Assembly: GCA_024036415.1 (NCBI GenBank)
Contig: JAMWET010006799.1
Span: 124,001-188,000 of the forward strand
Length of the DNA: 64,000 nucleotides
Source: Prochilodus magdalenae
Taxonomy: Eukaryota; Chordata; Actinopteri; Characiformes; Prochilodontidae
Direction of reading: 5' to 3'
The notes under the pieces were generated by a model. The model worked only from the letters and a program-made list of their open reading frames with translations. It was not told the DNA's origin and ran no database searches. The position numbers and the translations under genes are program-made. Below, one piece after another: positions 35,745 to 48,079 of this stretch; the first letter of the stretch is position 1; every line of letters begins with the position of its first letter.

Positions 35745-36439
35745 TATGTAAATTAAAGTCTGTTTGATTTTTATTTCAAACCTTTATGTTAGAGTTAAAT
35801 TAGCTAAAGTACATTTAAGTGGATGATTAGTAAATGCAGCGATATGTACTGTCTCATGTATTTTGAGTAATGAGGCCTGTGTTCAGACAGTAACGGACAG
35901 AGCAAAATATGGTCTAATTAAAATGGCAACACGTATAAAAAAAAGAACAGCACAAGCCATGGGAGAAAACATCACAGGCCTCACTACAGGAACTGTTTAC
36001 CTCAACAGCTCTTCAGATGCACATGCAGAATGTGCGGTTCTAAAACTGTAGTTATACAGTCCACCGTTTTGCTCTACAAATAACAGACTAGTCACCTAAC
36101 GTACCACTCAAACGTAGCAGCACAGCACAGTAAGAGGAAATGTAAAACCCATCAAGAGTTACAAATTACAGATAAATAAAAGAGGAGGAAACTAAAATTA
36201 TGAATTTAGTTACTGAGCAGTTTACTAACCTTTCCCAGTGTAAGCTCTATGTTGATTTAGTGTTGCATGTGTTTTAAGATCTACGGCTTTTAGCTGTGCA
36301 GGCTGATTTTGTACTTTTATTTATTTACAATAATGAAAGAATGTATTTGCTCTACATAATAGAGTATACAACGTAATAGAGCTTTTCTAATAGAGCAGAC
36401 GGAGTTACTGAAAGTTCAGAGTGCTGTTTAATCAGCTCT

Positions 36440-36538
36440 GTGCTGTCGCTGGCCAATAAGAAGATCTGGGCTGGTTACAGTGTGGTTGATGAAGCTTCAT
36501 CCAGCACCCAGAAGTTCATGTGACTAATGTGATCAGTG
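36440..36538 (+). promoter_or_regulatory. Conserved proximal block of gene D
   Basis: CCAAT at 36453-36457 and TGTGGTT at 36481-36487, 86 and 58 bases before the ATG. Confidence 0.5.
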
Positions 36539-39500
36539 ATGGAGCCACGACGCCTCACACTATGTAAGTAACTTTTCTTATTTCACTAAAACTAAAGTTT
36601 ACTCTTATACAAGCATTGTAGCTAAACACTAAGCTTTAAATGTGTTCTTCATTAAGGTCTAATGTTTGTTTCTTATTTATTTTGACTTTATTTTTCTGGT
36701 AAAGACATTACAGTGATGATGACGGTATCAGTGTCTTCAACAAAAGGTACTTTATATCCTTTTATTTGACTTATATTAACAAGTAATTTTACATAAAAGG
36801 TTAGACATTAGAGGCTTAAAATGAACAATTCCAACCCATGAGATGTGTGAAACTATACATATCCTGATATACCACATACACTATTGATGAATCACAGTAT
36901 AATATTTGCTCCATATTGTCATACTGCCATATTGATATTTCTTCAAATTAAAGCATTAGGCTAAACATAAGGAAACCTTCTATGAGTAGCCATATCTAAG
37001 CTTTCGATTGATAGTGTATAGCATATGATATGGCTCTTACATACACATGAATTTGTGTGTGTGTGTTTACTGGTTCATTGTAATAAACTTGTTCAAAGCT
37101 ATTGTTCTATTGTTGATTACATAATCTTAACAAGGAGATAATTTTAACATGTTTTCACAACAAACTAAATGTTTTGTTCCCTCTAAGAATATTGATCTTA
37201 ATACATCATGTTGCTGTTTTTTATCAGTAGATGATCCTCCTGATTTTTGGCCAGCAGAGATCTTTGGACCCCCCCTTGTGAAAGTTGGGGTAAATTTACA
37301 GTTAAAGTGCAGCATTTTTGATAAAAGTAAACCTTATCATCTCCACATGTACCTGTGTAAAAATGGTGCTGGAGTGATGATGGAACCACTTGAACAGAGG
37401 GATGAGCACACCTTCATTTTGAGAAATGTTTCAGTGCAGGACTCAGGAAACTACAGCTGCGTGTACTCGCTGAATAAGTACACTCTATACAATGTGAGAG
37501 CATCAGGACAAAAAACAATCCAGGTCCAGGTCACTGGTAAGAGATGTGATTTGTGTTTTCTCTAATAAAAGTGTGGTGATAAAAGAAGTTAATTGAGGTC
37601 AGGTCAGTAAACTGATCCAGTTATTAATCCTACAGTGCTTTGTAAAGACTCTGGTCTGATCTACTTTAAGTACTGCTCTTAATGACTTTAAAACTTTACA
37701 ATGGAGAATTTAATGGGTGCATGGTCACATATGTATTCCACAGTAGAGCTGGACAGAGTCCACTTACTAATGAACAGAATGGCTGATTAGGTAGACTCAT
37801 TAACTAGCCACGTACTATGAAGAATCCTGGAAACACTCGTACCTTACCAAATACACCTTAAAATAAGCTGTGATGAAGTTTGTGATGCACTATGTTTTTA
37901 AGAACTTTGCTAGAAGTGCACACTAGTTACCACCCTAGTAATCACATGAATACGCTGCTGTTTAAATGACCTTTTCTTTACTTTAAAACATGATAATATT
38001 ATTAGAATCTGTTGAATATGTAATGGATTTATGAATCTATTGTATTTATTTATTGATGTTTAGTTAAGAAGAATTCACAAAAATATTTTAGAATCACTAA
38101 TTAATTTGGCTGTGGTTTATTTCAGTGATCACACAAAACTTGTCACTCTCCCATTGTAAATTGGTGGGTTAATCAATATTGGGAAACCCAGTTCTAGTGC
38201 AAAGTCATTGTGTAAACCTGGAGAACAATAAAATATATTGCCCTGTGTTAAATTTAATAAGTGAGTTTTTACTACAGGTGATAAATCATTAAGTTTGAAT
38301 CAACTCAGTTATATGATAATATCTTATTTATTTCCTCTGTAATGAAGATGTTTTATTATCCAGTACTACACAACATCCAAATGAACCTAACAAAGACCCG
38401 CTCCAGCTCAGTGGTAAGGATTCATCACAGTGAGGGATTATGTTTGTCTTGACCATGGTTTTTTACAGTTACAAAAAATGTACAAAAATAATACATTTCT
38501 TATTCTTAATTTCTCAAAGAATACATTTTCTGTCTACATATAATTTGTCTACACATTGACTGGTAGTGTATATAATATATGCTTCTTATATATGTATGTG
38601 TGTGTGCGTGTGCGTGTGTGTTTACTTCTACATTTTAATAATATTGTTCAAAGTATTAATATTGCTTCTATGAATGTAAATAATAATTTCCTCTAGGTTC
38701 CCTCTAGGAATATTGATCTTAAGACATCATGTTGCTGTTTTGTGTTAATAGATGATCCTCCTGATTTTCGGCCAGCAGAGATCTTTGGACCCCCCGTTGT
38801 GAATGTTGGGGTAAATTTACAGTTAAAGTGCATCATCTTTGACAGAAGAAAATATTCTGATGATCTCCACATGTACCTGTGTAAAAATGGTGTTGGAGTG
38901 AGGATGGAATCACTTGAACAGAGGGATGACCACACCTTTATTTTGAGAAATGTTTTAAAACAGGACTCGGGAAACTACAGTTGCGTGTACTCGCTGAATA
39001 AATACACTCTAAACAATGTAAGAGCATCAGGACAAAAAACAATCCAGGTCCAGATCACTGGTAAGAGACACGATTTATGCTTTCTTGAGTCATTGTATTT
39101 GTTTATCGAGCTGTTGATTGAATATGATGCTTTTGTGTAGTGCTTGTGGTAAAAATTAGGTTGTGGGTTATTTCAGCAATCACACACAATTTGCCCCTAA
39201 ATTAGTGGGTTAATCAGTATTGGGAAACCCAGGTCTAGTGCACAGTCATAATGTAAACACACACACACAAATCTTTTAGAGAAAAATTACAAAAATCACA
39301 ATTTTATATAATTTTTTAATATTATTTTTTGTTCGATAAACAGCTAAAACCATCATCTATCTTACAAAAATCATGTGACGGTTCTTGGAACAATTAAAAA
39401 ACTTTGTTTGAGTAGAATTCACAAAAATATTTTAAAATCACTAATTAATTTGGTTGTGGTTTATTTCAGTGATCACACAAAATGTGTTACTCTCCCATTG

Positions 39501-40729
39501 TAAACTGGTGTGTTAATCAATGTTGGGAAACCCAGGTCTAGTGCGCAGTCATAATGTAAACCTGGGGAACAATAAAATATATTGCACTGTGTTCAATTAA
39601 ATAAGTGATTTTTACTACAGGTGATAAACAATTATTATTGATTCAGTTATATGATAATGTGTGTGCATGTGTTTACTTGTAAATTTTAATAATGTTGTTC
39701 AAAGTATTAATATTGCTTCTATGAATGATTACATGATCTTAATAATATTTTCCTCTAGGTTCCCTCTAGGAATATTGATCTTAATACATCATGTTGCTGT
39801 TTTTTATCAATAGATAATCCTCCTAATTTTTGGCCAGCAGAGATCTTTGGACCCCGCCTTGTGAAAGTTGGGGGAAATTTACAGTTAAAATGCATCATCT
39901 TTGATAAAAGTAAATCTTCTGATCATCTCCACTTGTACCTGTGTAAAAATGATGTTGGATTGATGATGGAATCACTTGAACAGAGGGATGAGTACACCTT
40001 TATTTTGAGAAATGTTTTAAAGCAGGACTCGGGAAACTACAGCTGTGTGTACTCACTGAATAAATACACTCTAAACGACGTGCGAGCATCAGGACAAAAA
40101 ACAATCCAAGTCCAGGTCACTGGTAAGAGATATGATTTATGCTTTCTCTAATCACTGTATTTGTTTATCGAGCTGTTGGTTGAGTATGATGCTTTTGTAT
40201 ATTGCTTTAGGTTGTGGGTCATTTCAGTAATCACACAATATTTGCCCCTAAAGTGGTGGGTTAATTAATATTGGGGAACCCAGAACTAGTGCACAGTCAT
40301 AATGTAAACACACACACACAAACCTTTTAGAAAAAAATAACAAAAATCACAATTTTCTATAATATTTTAATATTATTTTTTGTTCAGGTAAACAGCTAAA
40401 ACCGTCATCTATCTTACAAAAATCATGTGACGGTTCTTTGAACAATTAAAAAATGTTCTTTACATGCACAAATTTGAAATTCAGAGAAAATCATTAAATA
40501 TGCTCATTAGTTTAACAATGTACATTCACACACCAGTTCTACTGAATCTGTATGTGTTCTTGTTTCAGATCGACAGTGGCTGATAAACTTCATGAGGTTA
40601 TTAGCTTCATTTGGAGTCGTCATATTTGCATGCTTGATATTGGTTTTTGATGTCTGTTTAACAAAGCGGAGAAATTCTGCAGCACTGAACTCAGCTGAAT
40701 TTGTAACCAGCCAAGCCATCCAGCTGTGA
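36539..40729 (+). CDS. Gene D: three-Ig short-tailed receptor with N-x-x-R transmembrane segment
   Basis: Exons: 36539-36563, 36705-36746, 37231-37536, 38348-38413, 38752-39060, 39814-40122, 40569-40729; about 405 residues. Signal peptide about 1-22, Ig1 23-124, 22-residue stalk (DVLLSSTTQ...), Ig2 147-249, Ig3 250-352, TM exon from 353. The TM begins INFMR (N359, R362), then LLASFGVVIFACLILVF and the basic LTKRR, with a short tyrosine-free tail. It is the activating partner type like B, with one more Ig domain made by exon duplication. The intron between Ig2 and Ig3 still has the sequence that normally precedes a stalk exon, but the exon itself is gone. Coupling to FcR-gamma or a similar adaptor is inferred from the arginine. 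Confidence 0.82.
37231..37536 (+). CDS. Gene D Ig1 exon
   Basis: 306 nt, one codon shorter than the others (SKPYHLHMYL). First-type domain with NVSVQDSGNYSCVYS, both Ig cysteines and both sequons. Phase 1 at both ends. Confidence 0.85.
38752..39060 (+). CDS. Gene D Ig2 exon
   Basis: 309 nt, second-type domain (RNVLKQDSGNYSC). The RRKYSDDLHMYL part resembles B Ig2 (ISKYSGHLHMYL), which supports B Ig2 and D Ig2 as counterparts. Ends ...QVQITG. Confidence 0.85.
39814..40122 (+). CDS. Gene D Ig3 exon
   Basis: 309 nt, second-type domain beginning DNPPNFW instead of DDPPDF and with CKNDVGLMM in place of CKNGVGVMM. The following intron repeats the motif GTATTTGTTTATCGAGCTG found after D Ig2 and, slightly changed, after B Ig2, so exon and flank were duplicated together. 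Confidence 0.85.
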
Positions 40730-41137
40730 TGAAAATGTTCAGATGTAAAAAGAGCAGGCCTTAGCTGTGTAAGCTTGTGAATCCTGGCATGCTATACGCT
40801 GATGGGCTCTGTGCCTGTACTTGTAAATATACAAAGTTTGTTTTTCTGTTGTTAAATTTGTTATGCTTTTTATACTTGTATTTGTAGATTTGTAATATTT
40901 GTTAAGTTAATCACTTTTATTTTATTAAAAGTTTTTTTTCTCTACACTCTGTGGCTTTTGTTTGTAAAGTGATGTGGAAAGACTAGATGGACCGCTGAGA
41001 CTTCCAAATATCCCTAAAGATTTTTTTAAAAGAATGGAAGTCAAAACTATGTCCATAATGTGGAGACTCTTAACTCTGAAACAATGTTGTATTTAGATGA
41101 TTTGGTTTCTAAATTTTTTCTATTAAATAAATATGTT
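40730..41137 (+). other. 3' UTR and flank of gene D
   Basis: Homologous to 18591-19247 but lacking about 130 bases after GAGACTTCCA (40996); that missing part reappears at 42129-42250. Confidence 0.55.
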
Positions 41138-41185
<48 letters not shown>

Positions 41186-41186
41186 T
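41138..41186. repeat. (GATA)n microsatellite
   Basis: About 12 GATA units, at the same place relative to the LINE end as the tract at 19248. Confidence 0.95.
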
Positions 41187-41956
41187 AGTTTCACAATACA
41201 GCACAAGAAAACAAAACAAAACAAAAAGGCTTATACAGTATGAAACCTAAGTTAGTAAGTACCAGCTCAGCAATATTACAGTATTACCCTATACATAGTA
41301 CAGTTATGCATGAATATATCTTACTTCACAAGGAGGCAAGAAATATGTACAAGAAAGCCTACCTACAAAATTATACAGATATAACTGTAGACCCGCAGAA
41401 AAATATGTAAACCTCGTAGACATAAAAAGGCAGTGCAGGATTAATAAATAAATGTGCATAAATGTGAGATTTCAGCAGATAATGACTGAATTAACATAAT
41501 AAACATGTGCATATATTGGTCTTTAGGTAAAGTGTCTGAGAGTGTCCAGTAGTGCAGATGTACAGGATATACAGTGCAGTGTAACAATGCAAATAAATGA
41601 ACCTCTGGTTTAACAAGAGATTCAGTCCTCATCTGCCCTCCTCCCTCTTCTGGCCACAGTGGAAAGAGTTGAAGAGCCTGATGGCTCTCGGGACAAAGGA
41701 TCTCCTGAGTCTGTCAGTGGAGCAGCTCTGTGACAGTAACCGGCCACTGAACTTGCTCCTTTTGTCCATGATGATGGTGTGCAAGTGGGTGCCCATCATC
41801 TTTCATAATGGACAGCGGTTTGTGCAGTGTCCTCCTCTCCTCCACCTTCACCACAGAGTCCAGCTCCACACTAACACTCAGCCTCCTCAGAAGGTAGAGT
41901 CGACTCTGCCCCTTTTTATACAAGATGTCTGTGTTGGCTGACCAGCCCAACCTATC
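41187..41956 (-). mobile_element. Antisense LINE 3' part
   Basis: 3' UTR (41187-41590) then minus-strand C-terminal coding pieces (LGWSANTDILYKKGQSR, VELDSVVKVEERRTLHK). It matches 19324-19608 and 20353-20700 without the Tc1. It meets a sense-strand LINE piece at 41957, an arrangement expected from an inverted (twin-primed) insertion. Confidence 0.7.
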
Positions 41957-42128
41957 ATGCATGCAGAGAGGAGGACACTGTATATCCTGCCTATCGCGCG
42001 GTCACGCGCGCAGCTGTCGGGCTCTCCGATCACAGCCTCGTTCACCTCATTCCAACCTACCGGCAGAAACTCAAAACCAACAAGCCGGTCATCACAACAG
42101 TGAAGAGGTGGACCAGTGGAGACAATTG
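41957..42128 (+). mobile_element. LINE endonuclease fragment, sense strand
   Basis: On the plus strand it reads AVGLSDHSLVHLIPTYRQK, the end of an AP-type endonuclease with the catalytic SDH motif, then VITTVKRW. It is the inverted 5' piece next to the antisense 3' part on its left. Confidence 0.65.
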
Positions 42129-42873
42129 GAGAAGCTGCAGGGCTATAATTGTATTGAAACACTCTGATCACGAAGGGAACAAAATGCAACCAAGTTATAT
42201 AACTGAATAACTGAAAGGTGTAGAAAAATATCCCTAAAGATTTCTTTTCAGTGCAACAATAATAAATAAATGTGCCATTAAGTGAGATTCAGCCAAGAGT
42301 AAGACTGAATTAACATAATTAAACAGGTGCATGATAGTGGTTTAATGAAGGGTAATGGTGTCTGCCGAGTGTGACAGGGCATTGTGCAAGCATGCTACAG
42401 AAGATATACAGACAGCCAGTTTGTGCTAACAAATTGCAAATAAAAATGAACCTACTGGTTTAACAAGACGATTCATGTCCTCATCATGCCCTCCTCCCTC
42501 TTCTGGCCACAGTATGAAAGAGTTGAAAGAGCCTGATGGCTCTCAGGGACAAAGGATACTCCTAAATCCTGTCACAGATGGAGCAGCCTCTGTGACAAGT
42601 AACCGGCCAATATGAACTTGCCGCTCCTTGATGATGCGGTGCCTGACAATTGTGCGGTCGCCCCATCATACTGTTCTATAAATGCCCGACAAAGCGCGTT
42701 GCCTGAGCACGTGGTACCTCACTCTCTCCTCACACCGTCTCACCACAGAGTCCAGCTCACACACACGCTAACCACTCAGCCTCCTCAGCAAAGAGGGTAA
42801 GATGTTCGACTCATAGCCCCTATTCATATACAGATGAGGTCGGTTGTCTGGCCCCTGACCAGCCCAACCTATT
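42129..42873 (-). repeat. Error-rich second copy of the gene D flank and LINE end
   Basis: 42129-42250 continues the activating 3' flank (GATCACGAAGGGAACAAAATG), then 42250-42873 repeats 41430-41956 but with many single-base insertions (for example AGTATGAAAGAGTTGAAAGAGCC against AGTGGAAAGAGTTGAAGAGCC). Both copies end at the same GACCAGCCCAACCTAT. Confidence 0.65.
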
Positions 42874-44711
42874 ATGCTATCTCAGAGACCTGGTTATCGC
42901 CGGAGGTTCCGAACGAAGCCATCAACCCTGCCGGGTTCTCTGTGCACCACGCGGACAGAACAAAGGACCTCTCCGGAAAGCGTAAAGGAGGAGGTGTATG
43001 TTTTATGATCAACAATGCTTAGTGCGATCACGTCATTGATTTACGGGGTCATTGTCACCGCCGTCTACATTCCACCGCAGGCTGATACAGACCTGGCGCT
43101 CGGGAAACTGTACAAGGCTGTTAACAGGCAGGAGACCGCATGCCTGGAGGCCATCTGTATTGTTGCTGGGGACTTTAACAAAGCGAACTTCAGGAAAGTT
43201 GCGCCAAAGTTCATCCAACACATCTCATGCAGCACAAGCGGATCACGCATACTGGATCACTGCTACACCCCTTTTGGTGATGCATACAAGGCCCTCCCCC
43301 GACCTCCCTTTGGCAAATCAGATCACTCTTCTATTCTGCTCCTGCCCACCTATAGGCAGAAGCTGAAACAGGTACGGCCCACTATCAGGGGGGTCCAGCG
43401 CTGGTCAGACCAATCAGACTCCATGCTGCAGGACTGTTTTGATCACGTGGACTGGGAGATGTTCCAAGAGGCGTCAAACAACAACATTGACAACTACACA
43501 AACTCTGTAACTGGATTCATTAGAAAGTGCATAAAGGTTGTTGTACCCACTAAACCAGTCCGGGTTTACCCCAACCAGAAACCCTGTCTGAACTGTAAAG
43601 TTTGTGCAGCTCTGGACACACGGACTGCTGCTTTTAAATCTGGACACACGGAGGAGTATAAGAAAGCCAGCTATGCTCTTCGGAAGACCATCAGAGCAGC
43701 CAAACGTGAATACAGGACTAAGGTGGAATCACAGTTCAACACCACCAACACAAGAAGCCTGTGGCAGGGGTTAAACACAATAACAGACTTCAGGAGGGAA
43801 TCTCGATCTGTGGATCACATCAGTGCTGCGCTTCCAGACCAGCTGAATACTCTCTATACTCGTTTTGAGGTAAACAACACCGTACTCCCAGAAAGAGCCC
43901 CTGCTAACGCCCCCACTCTGTCTCCGTGTTTGAAATGTGCAAAGCTTTCAAGCATGTCAACACCCGTAAGGCAGCCGGCCCGGATGGCATACCTGGAGGA
44001 ATCCTTGAAGTATGTGCACATCGGCTAGCAGGAATGTTCACAGACATCTTCAAACTCTCTCTCTCCCTGTCAGTTATGCCAGCATGTTTCAAACTGGCCA
44101 CCATTGTGCCAGTTACAAAGACAGCCAACATTACCGCCTTAAATGACTGGTGCCCAGTTGCTCTGACCTCCATTATAAGCAAGTGCTTTGAGAATCTGGT
44201 CAGAGACTTCATCTGCTCCTCACTACCTGCCATCCTGGACCCACTGCAGTTCGCCTACCGACAAAACAGATCCACTGATAATGCATTAGCCCTGACACTG
44301 CCCTCTTCCATCTGGACAAAAAGAACACGTGTGAGAATGCCATTTGTGGACTATAGCTCAGCATTCAACACCATTGTCTCCTCAAGATTCGACATCAAGC
44401 TTCGGGATCTGGGTCTGAACAATCTTCACTGACCCTTAGCACTGGAGCCCGACAGGGTTGTGTGCTCAGCCCTCTCTTGTACTCCCTGTATATGCACGAC
44501 TGTACAGCCAGACACAGCTCCAATGTCATCATCAAATTTGCAGATGACACTACAATTGTGGGCCTGATCTCCGATAACAACGAGGAGGCCTACAGAGAGG
44601 AAGTCAGCTTTCTGACACACTGGTGCCAGGAGAATAACCTCTCTCTCTATGTCAACAAGACCAAGGAGCTGATAGTGAATTTCAGGAAGCAGGACAGAGT
44701 CCACTGGCACT
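42874..44711 (+). mobile_element. LINE ORF2 remnant (jockey/CR1/L2 superclade)
   Basis: Plus-strand endonuclease then reverse transcriptase in broken frames. Endonuclease: ETWLSP near 42887, GGGVCFMIN, VTAVYIPPQAD, VAGDFNKANF (GDFN), GKSDHSSI. Linker with RAAKREYRTKVESQF. Reverse transcriptase: RKAAGPDGIPG, LDPLQFAYRQNRSTD, motif A VDYSSAFNTI, motif B TGARQGCVLSPLL, motif C FADDTTIVG. Frames change at about 43015, 43930 and 44430. The YADD-type catalytic pair is kept, but the frameshifts make it inactive. The C-terminal part is replaced by another LINE at 44712. Confidence 0.85.
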
Positions 44712-45882
44712 GCATGGAGGTGGTTCGAGTCCTACCTGGAGGACCGCCACTATCAGGTAACATGGAATGGGTCCACATCTGCTCCATGTAGGCTCTCCAC
44801 CGGTATCCCTCAAGGTCCTCTTCTCTTTTCTCTTTACACTCTTTCTCTTGGCAAAGTAATTACTTCTCATGGCTTTTCTTATCACTGCAATGCTGATGAT
44901 ACGCAACTCATGCTTTCCTTTCCATCATCTGATACACAGGTCTGCAACCGCATCTCAGCATGCCTGACCGACATCAGCTCATGGATGACAGCTCACCACC
45001 TTAAGCTCAATCCCAGCAAGACTGAGCTGCTGTTCATCCCCAGCACTACAGGTCCTCACTGTGATCTTGCCATCTCTTTCGGGAACTCCTTGATCACCCC
45101 GACTGAGGATGCAAGAAGTCTTGGAGTGATTCTGGATGGCCAGTTTTTGTTCTCGGCTCATATAGCGAACCTTACTCTGTCATGCAGATTCCTCCTCTAC
45201 CCTTGCAACTTGTTCAGAACGCTGCAGCCCGTCTCATCTTCAACCTTTCAAAGTTCACCCACGTCACTCCACTGCTGCGCTCCCTTCATTGGCTTCCTGT
45301 TGTTGCCCGCATCAGATTTAAAACTCTGATGCTCGCCTACAAAGCCAAGAATGGACCAGTACCTCCCTACCTTATGGCAATGGTGAAGAGTCGATCTGTA
45401 CCTCGAGCCCTTCGCGCTTCAAGTACAGCTCGACTCGAACCACCATCCCTGAGGACACATGGAAGACAAGCGTCCAGACTCTTCTCTGCCCTGGCTCCCA
45501 GATGGTGGAATGAACTCCCACTGAGCGCCAGAACAGAGGTGTAAATTGTGTGTATCGTGTGGCAATTTAATAACCTTTTGTATTGCACTTATAATGACCT
45601 TTGTCAATGTGTATTGTGTTGCACTTATAATGACCTTTTCTCCTCTATAGGAATGAGCACTGGGCTGGGGTTGCCAGGTAATGCTTTACTTGCTCTATGT
45701 CTGTGTATTAATCTCTAGGTACCAGCACTGGCCCCCTGTTCGGGCAGTGTCTAAGCTCGAGTTTTAGGCTCTAAACTTGCTGTACTAGCTGGAATATTAT
45801 CCAACAGAACCCTAAGCATGGTTGTAAGTCGCTCTGGATAAGAGCATCTGCTAAATGCCTTAAATGTAAATGTAAGTAAACC
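44712..45882 (+). mobile_element. L2-type LINE 3' half
   Basis: Begins in the reverse transcriptase ([25 protein letters not shown], motif [12 protein letters not shown]), then [19 protein letters not shown] and LGVILDGQF; after a frame change [19 protein letters not shown] and [19 protein letters not shown]. It ends with GTCGCTCTGGATAAGAGCA, CTGCTAAATGCC and a (TAAATG)n tail at about 45830-45882, the hallmark fish L2 3' end. A deletion lies near 45185 where the protein jumps. Confidence 0.85.
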
Positions 45883-46439
45883 CTGATTAGGAGGACGACA
45901 GCTCCTCAGTGTTATCCATCAAGATCGATTAGCTCATAGAGAAGACAGATGAGATGACAGGAGAGGGGAAAACAGTTTGTATATTTAGTACGATTATGGA
46001 GAAATTTAAATTTTAGTGTTAAAAAAAAGATGACAGTGTCTAGACATTGTGTCCTGAACAGAGAAAGGAAGATAATTCCACAATCACAAGAAAAGGCTCG
46101 ACCACCTGCTGTGGTTCTTCTAATTCTAGGGACTGTCAGCTTGAGAGCAGACTGCATGTGTGGGTTTGTATGACTGGATTAATTCACTAAGACACTGTGG
46201 GGCCAGGCCAGTTGATGATTTATCTCAGCACAAAATGTAACAGGTAGCCAGTGTAATGAGGACAATATTGGGACTATGTGATCATATTTTTATTCATGTA
46301 TGTTTTATTTATTATGTATATGAAACGCCCCAACCTGTAACTTAGTGGAGTTACTGGTATTTAAATATGGCTGGGGTTCTGGGTTACTCTCAAATGTGGT
46401 TAGTCTCAAGTGAGTGACAGGTGAGTGGGCTACCTGATG
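45883..46439. other. Non-coding stretch between L2 tail and gene E block
   Basis: No gene seen. Contains sequence like a dispersed repeat (GGGGCCAGGCCAGTTGATG near 46200, AACAGGTAGCCAGTGTAATG near 46239). The antisense frame 45912-46157 has no recognisable domain. Confidence 0.35.
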
Positions 46440-48079
46440 TGATTTAACCGGCGATTAGATTGTACAACTATGTGACCAAAACCAACAACACAGTTTTAGC
46501 TCTATCAATTCACTTCAAAATATGTCAAAGGATGAAACATTCAACACTGTGAATTCCAGTGGAGACAGATATATTATCAGTTCAAAATAAATAAAATAAA
46601 CAGAAGTAGGCCCACACACCCTCACAGCTCTCTAACAGTATCATCTCTAGTCATGAAAGTTCTCGAACCCGCCCCCCTTCGTTGCAGGCCTGATACGTAC
46701 CTTGTGTGCGTAGTGGCCGTAAAACATAAACTGGCCTCCTCACTCTGAAAAGCAGTAAAACAAAAGAAAGTTACCTCCGCTGGAGTGGCTCTGTCTCAGT
46801 ACCTCAACTCTCTCTCTTCCTCTGTGTTGCAGCAGGGGAATGGAACACCTCAGCTGACCCTTACGCCGACCGTTTCACCAACCGTCCGAAATCCAGTGTA
46901 GCCAGAGGAAACTGGAGCTTTGCCGGTCGCCCCAGTCGCTATCTGGACAATTCTGCTTGCTGGTAGAGTCGGAATGACGAGATATTATACACAGTAGAGG
47001 CTATAAAAGCTGACTGATCCAGCCAATCGAAAAGCTACGGCTTTAATACATATGTATTACATTATGAAGACCTGTTCATTTCAGTCACATACTGTAAAGT
47101 ATCGGTGCTGTTTACAGAGCATGTTTCTTTACTTTGTTTGTCCTGTGGATGATTTTGGTTGCTGTGTTTGGATGCTCTGTTTGACTTTTGACCAGAAATA
47201 TAAATGTGGACTCATAAGGGGTTCTTTCACTTGCTGTAAGAGAGCAACATAAAACAAAAAACATAAATTGATAGCTCATCAAAAAGAGGCCTTTACTGAA
47301 CACAAGCATATGTAAGTTAAACTCTGTTTGGTTCCACTTTAAACCTTCATGTTGTTATGAGTGAAGTTGGGTAAAGTACATTTAGATGGATAACTTGTGA
47401 ATGCAGTTCTATCTATATGCTGTCTCATGTATTTTGGGTAATGTGGTTTGTGTTCAGACAGCAACAGAAAGAGTAAAATATGCTCTTATTAAAATAGCCA
47501 CCTGCCTACGCTGTGTGAGAAAACAACACAGGCCTCACCTCAACAGCTCTTCAGATACAGATGCCGAATGTGCAGTTCTAAAATTGTGGTGTACACCTAA
47601 CGCTCTAGTCACCTAACATACTACTCAAACATAGCTGCTCAGCACAGTAAGAGTAAATGTAAAACTAATTGAGAGTTACAATTTAGAGATGAATGAAAGA
47701 GGATGAAATAAAATGATGAATTTACAGTCACTTACTAGTTTACTAAACCTTCCTATGGTGAGCTCTATGTTGATTTAGTGTTGCATGTGTCTCCAGATCT
47801 AATGTCTTTTAGCTGTGCAGGTTGATTTTGTACTCTTATTTTACAGTAATGAAAGAATGTTTTCGCTCTAATGTAGTGAGAAGAGCATCATGGTTTATTT
47901 AAACTCCTCCAGGTTCATTTCAGTAAAGAGATATGGATTTAAGTTATATACTTAAACTATATACAGTGTACTGGATTGCATGAGGAGACATGTTTAGAAA
48001 TAGCTATCCTTCTACTGAAGGTCTCTGAGATGGCACTGATGATGTTACTGAAAATTCAGAGTGCTGTTTAATCAGCTCT
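46440..48079 (+). other. Upstream duplicated block of gene E
   Basis: Homologous to 21241-22930 before C, with about 310 more bases (46525-46830) containing a long pyrimidine tract ending GTGTTGCAG at 46833. Retains the TATAAAAG near 47003 and ACAGCAACAGAAAGAG near 47459. No recognised gene. Confidence 0.55.

Larger units (their letters stand above)
32049..36439 (+). other. Upstream duplicated block of gene D
   Basis: Homologous to 9780-14501 before B, starting with the AGAAAATACACAAAG block (32067) and the GAGATGAGAGCCAGG block (32201). Interrupted by the insertion at 32572-33900, a short insertion at 35228-35432 (near CACATGACATCAGG, LTR-like) and the MITE at 35501. No gene is seen. Confidence 0.6.

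Noticed and set aside
41887..42189. 100-codon minus-strand frame
   Set aside because: It runs across the join of two LINE pieces and into host flank, so it is a chance frame.
43033..43366. Several overlapping frames in both strands
   Set aside because: They are shadows of the LINE endonuclease frame, which alone shows the GDFN and SDH motifs.
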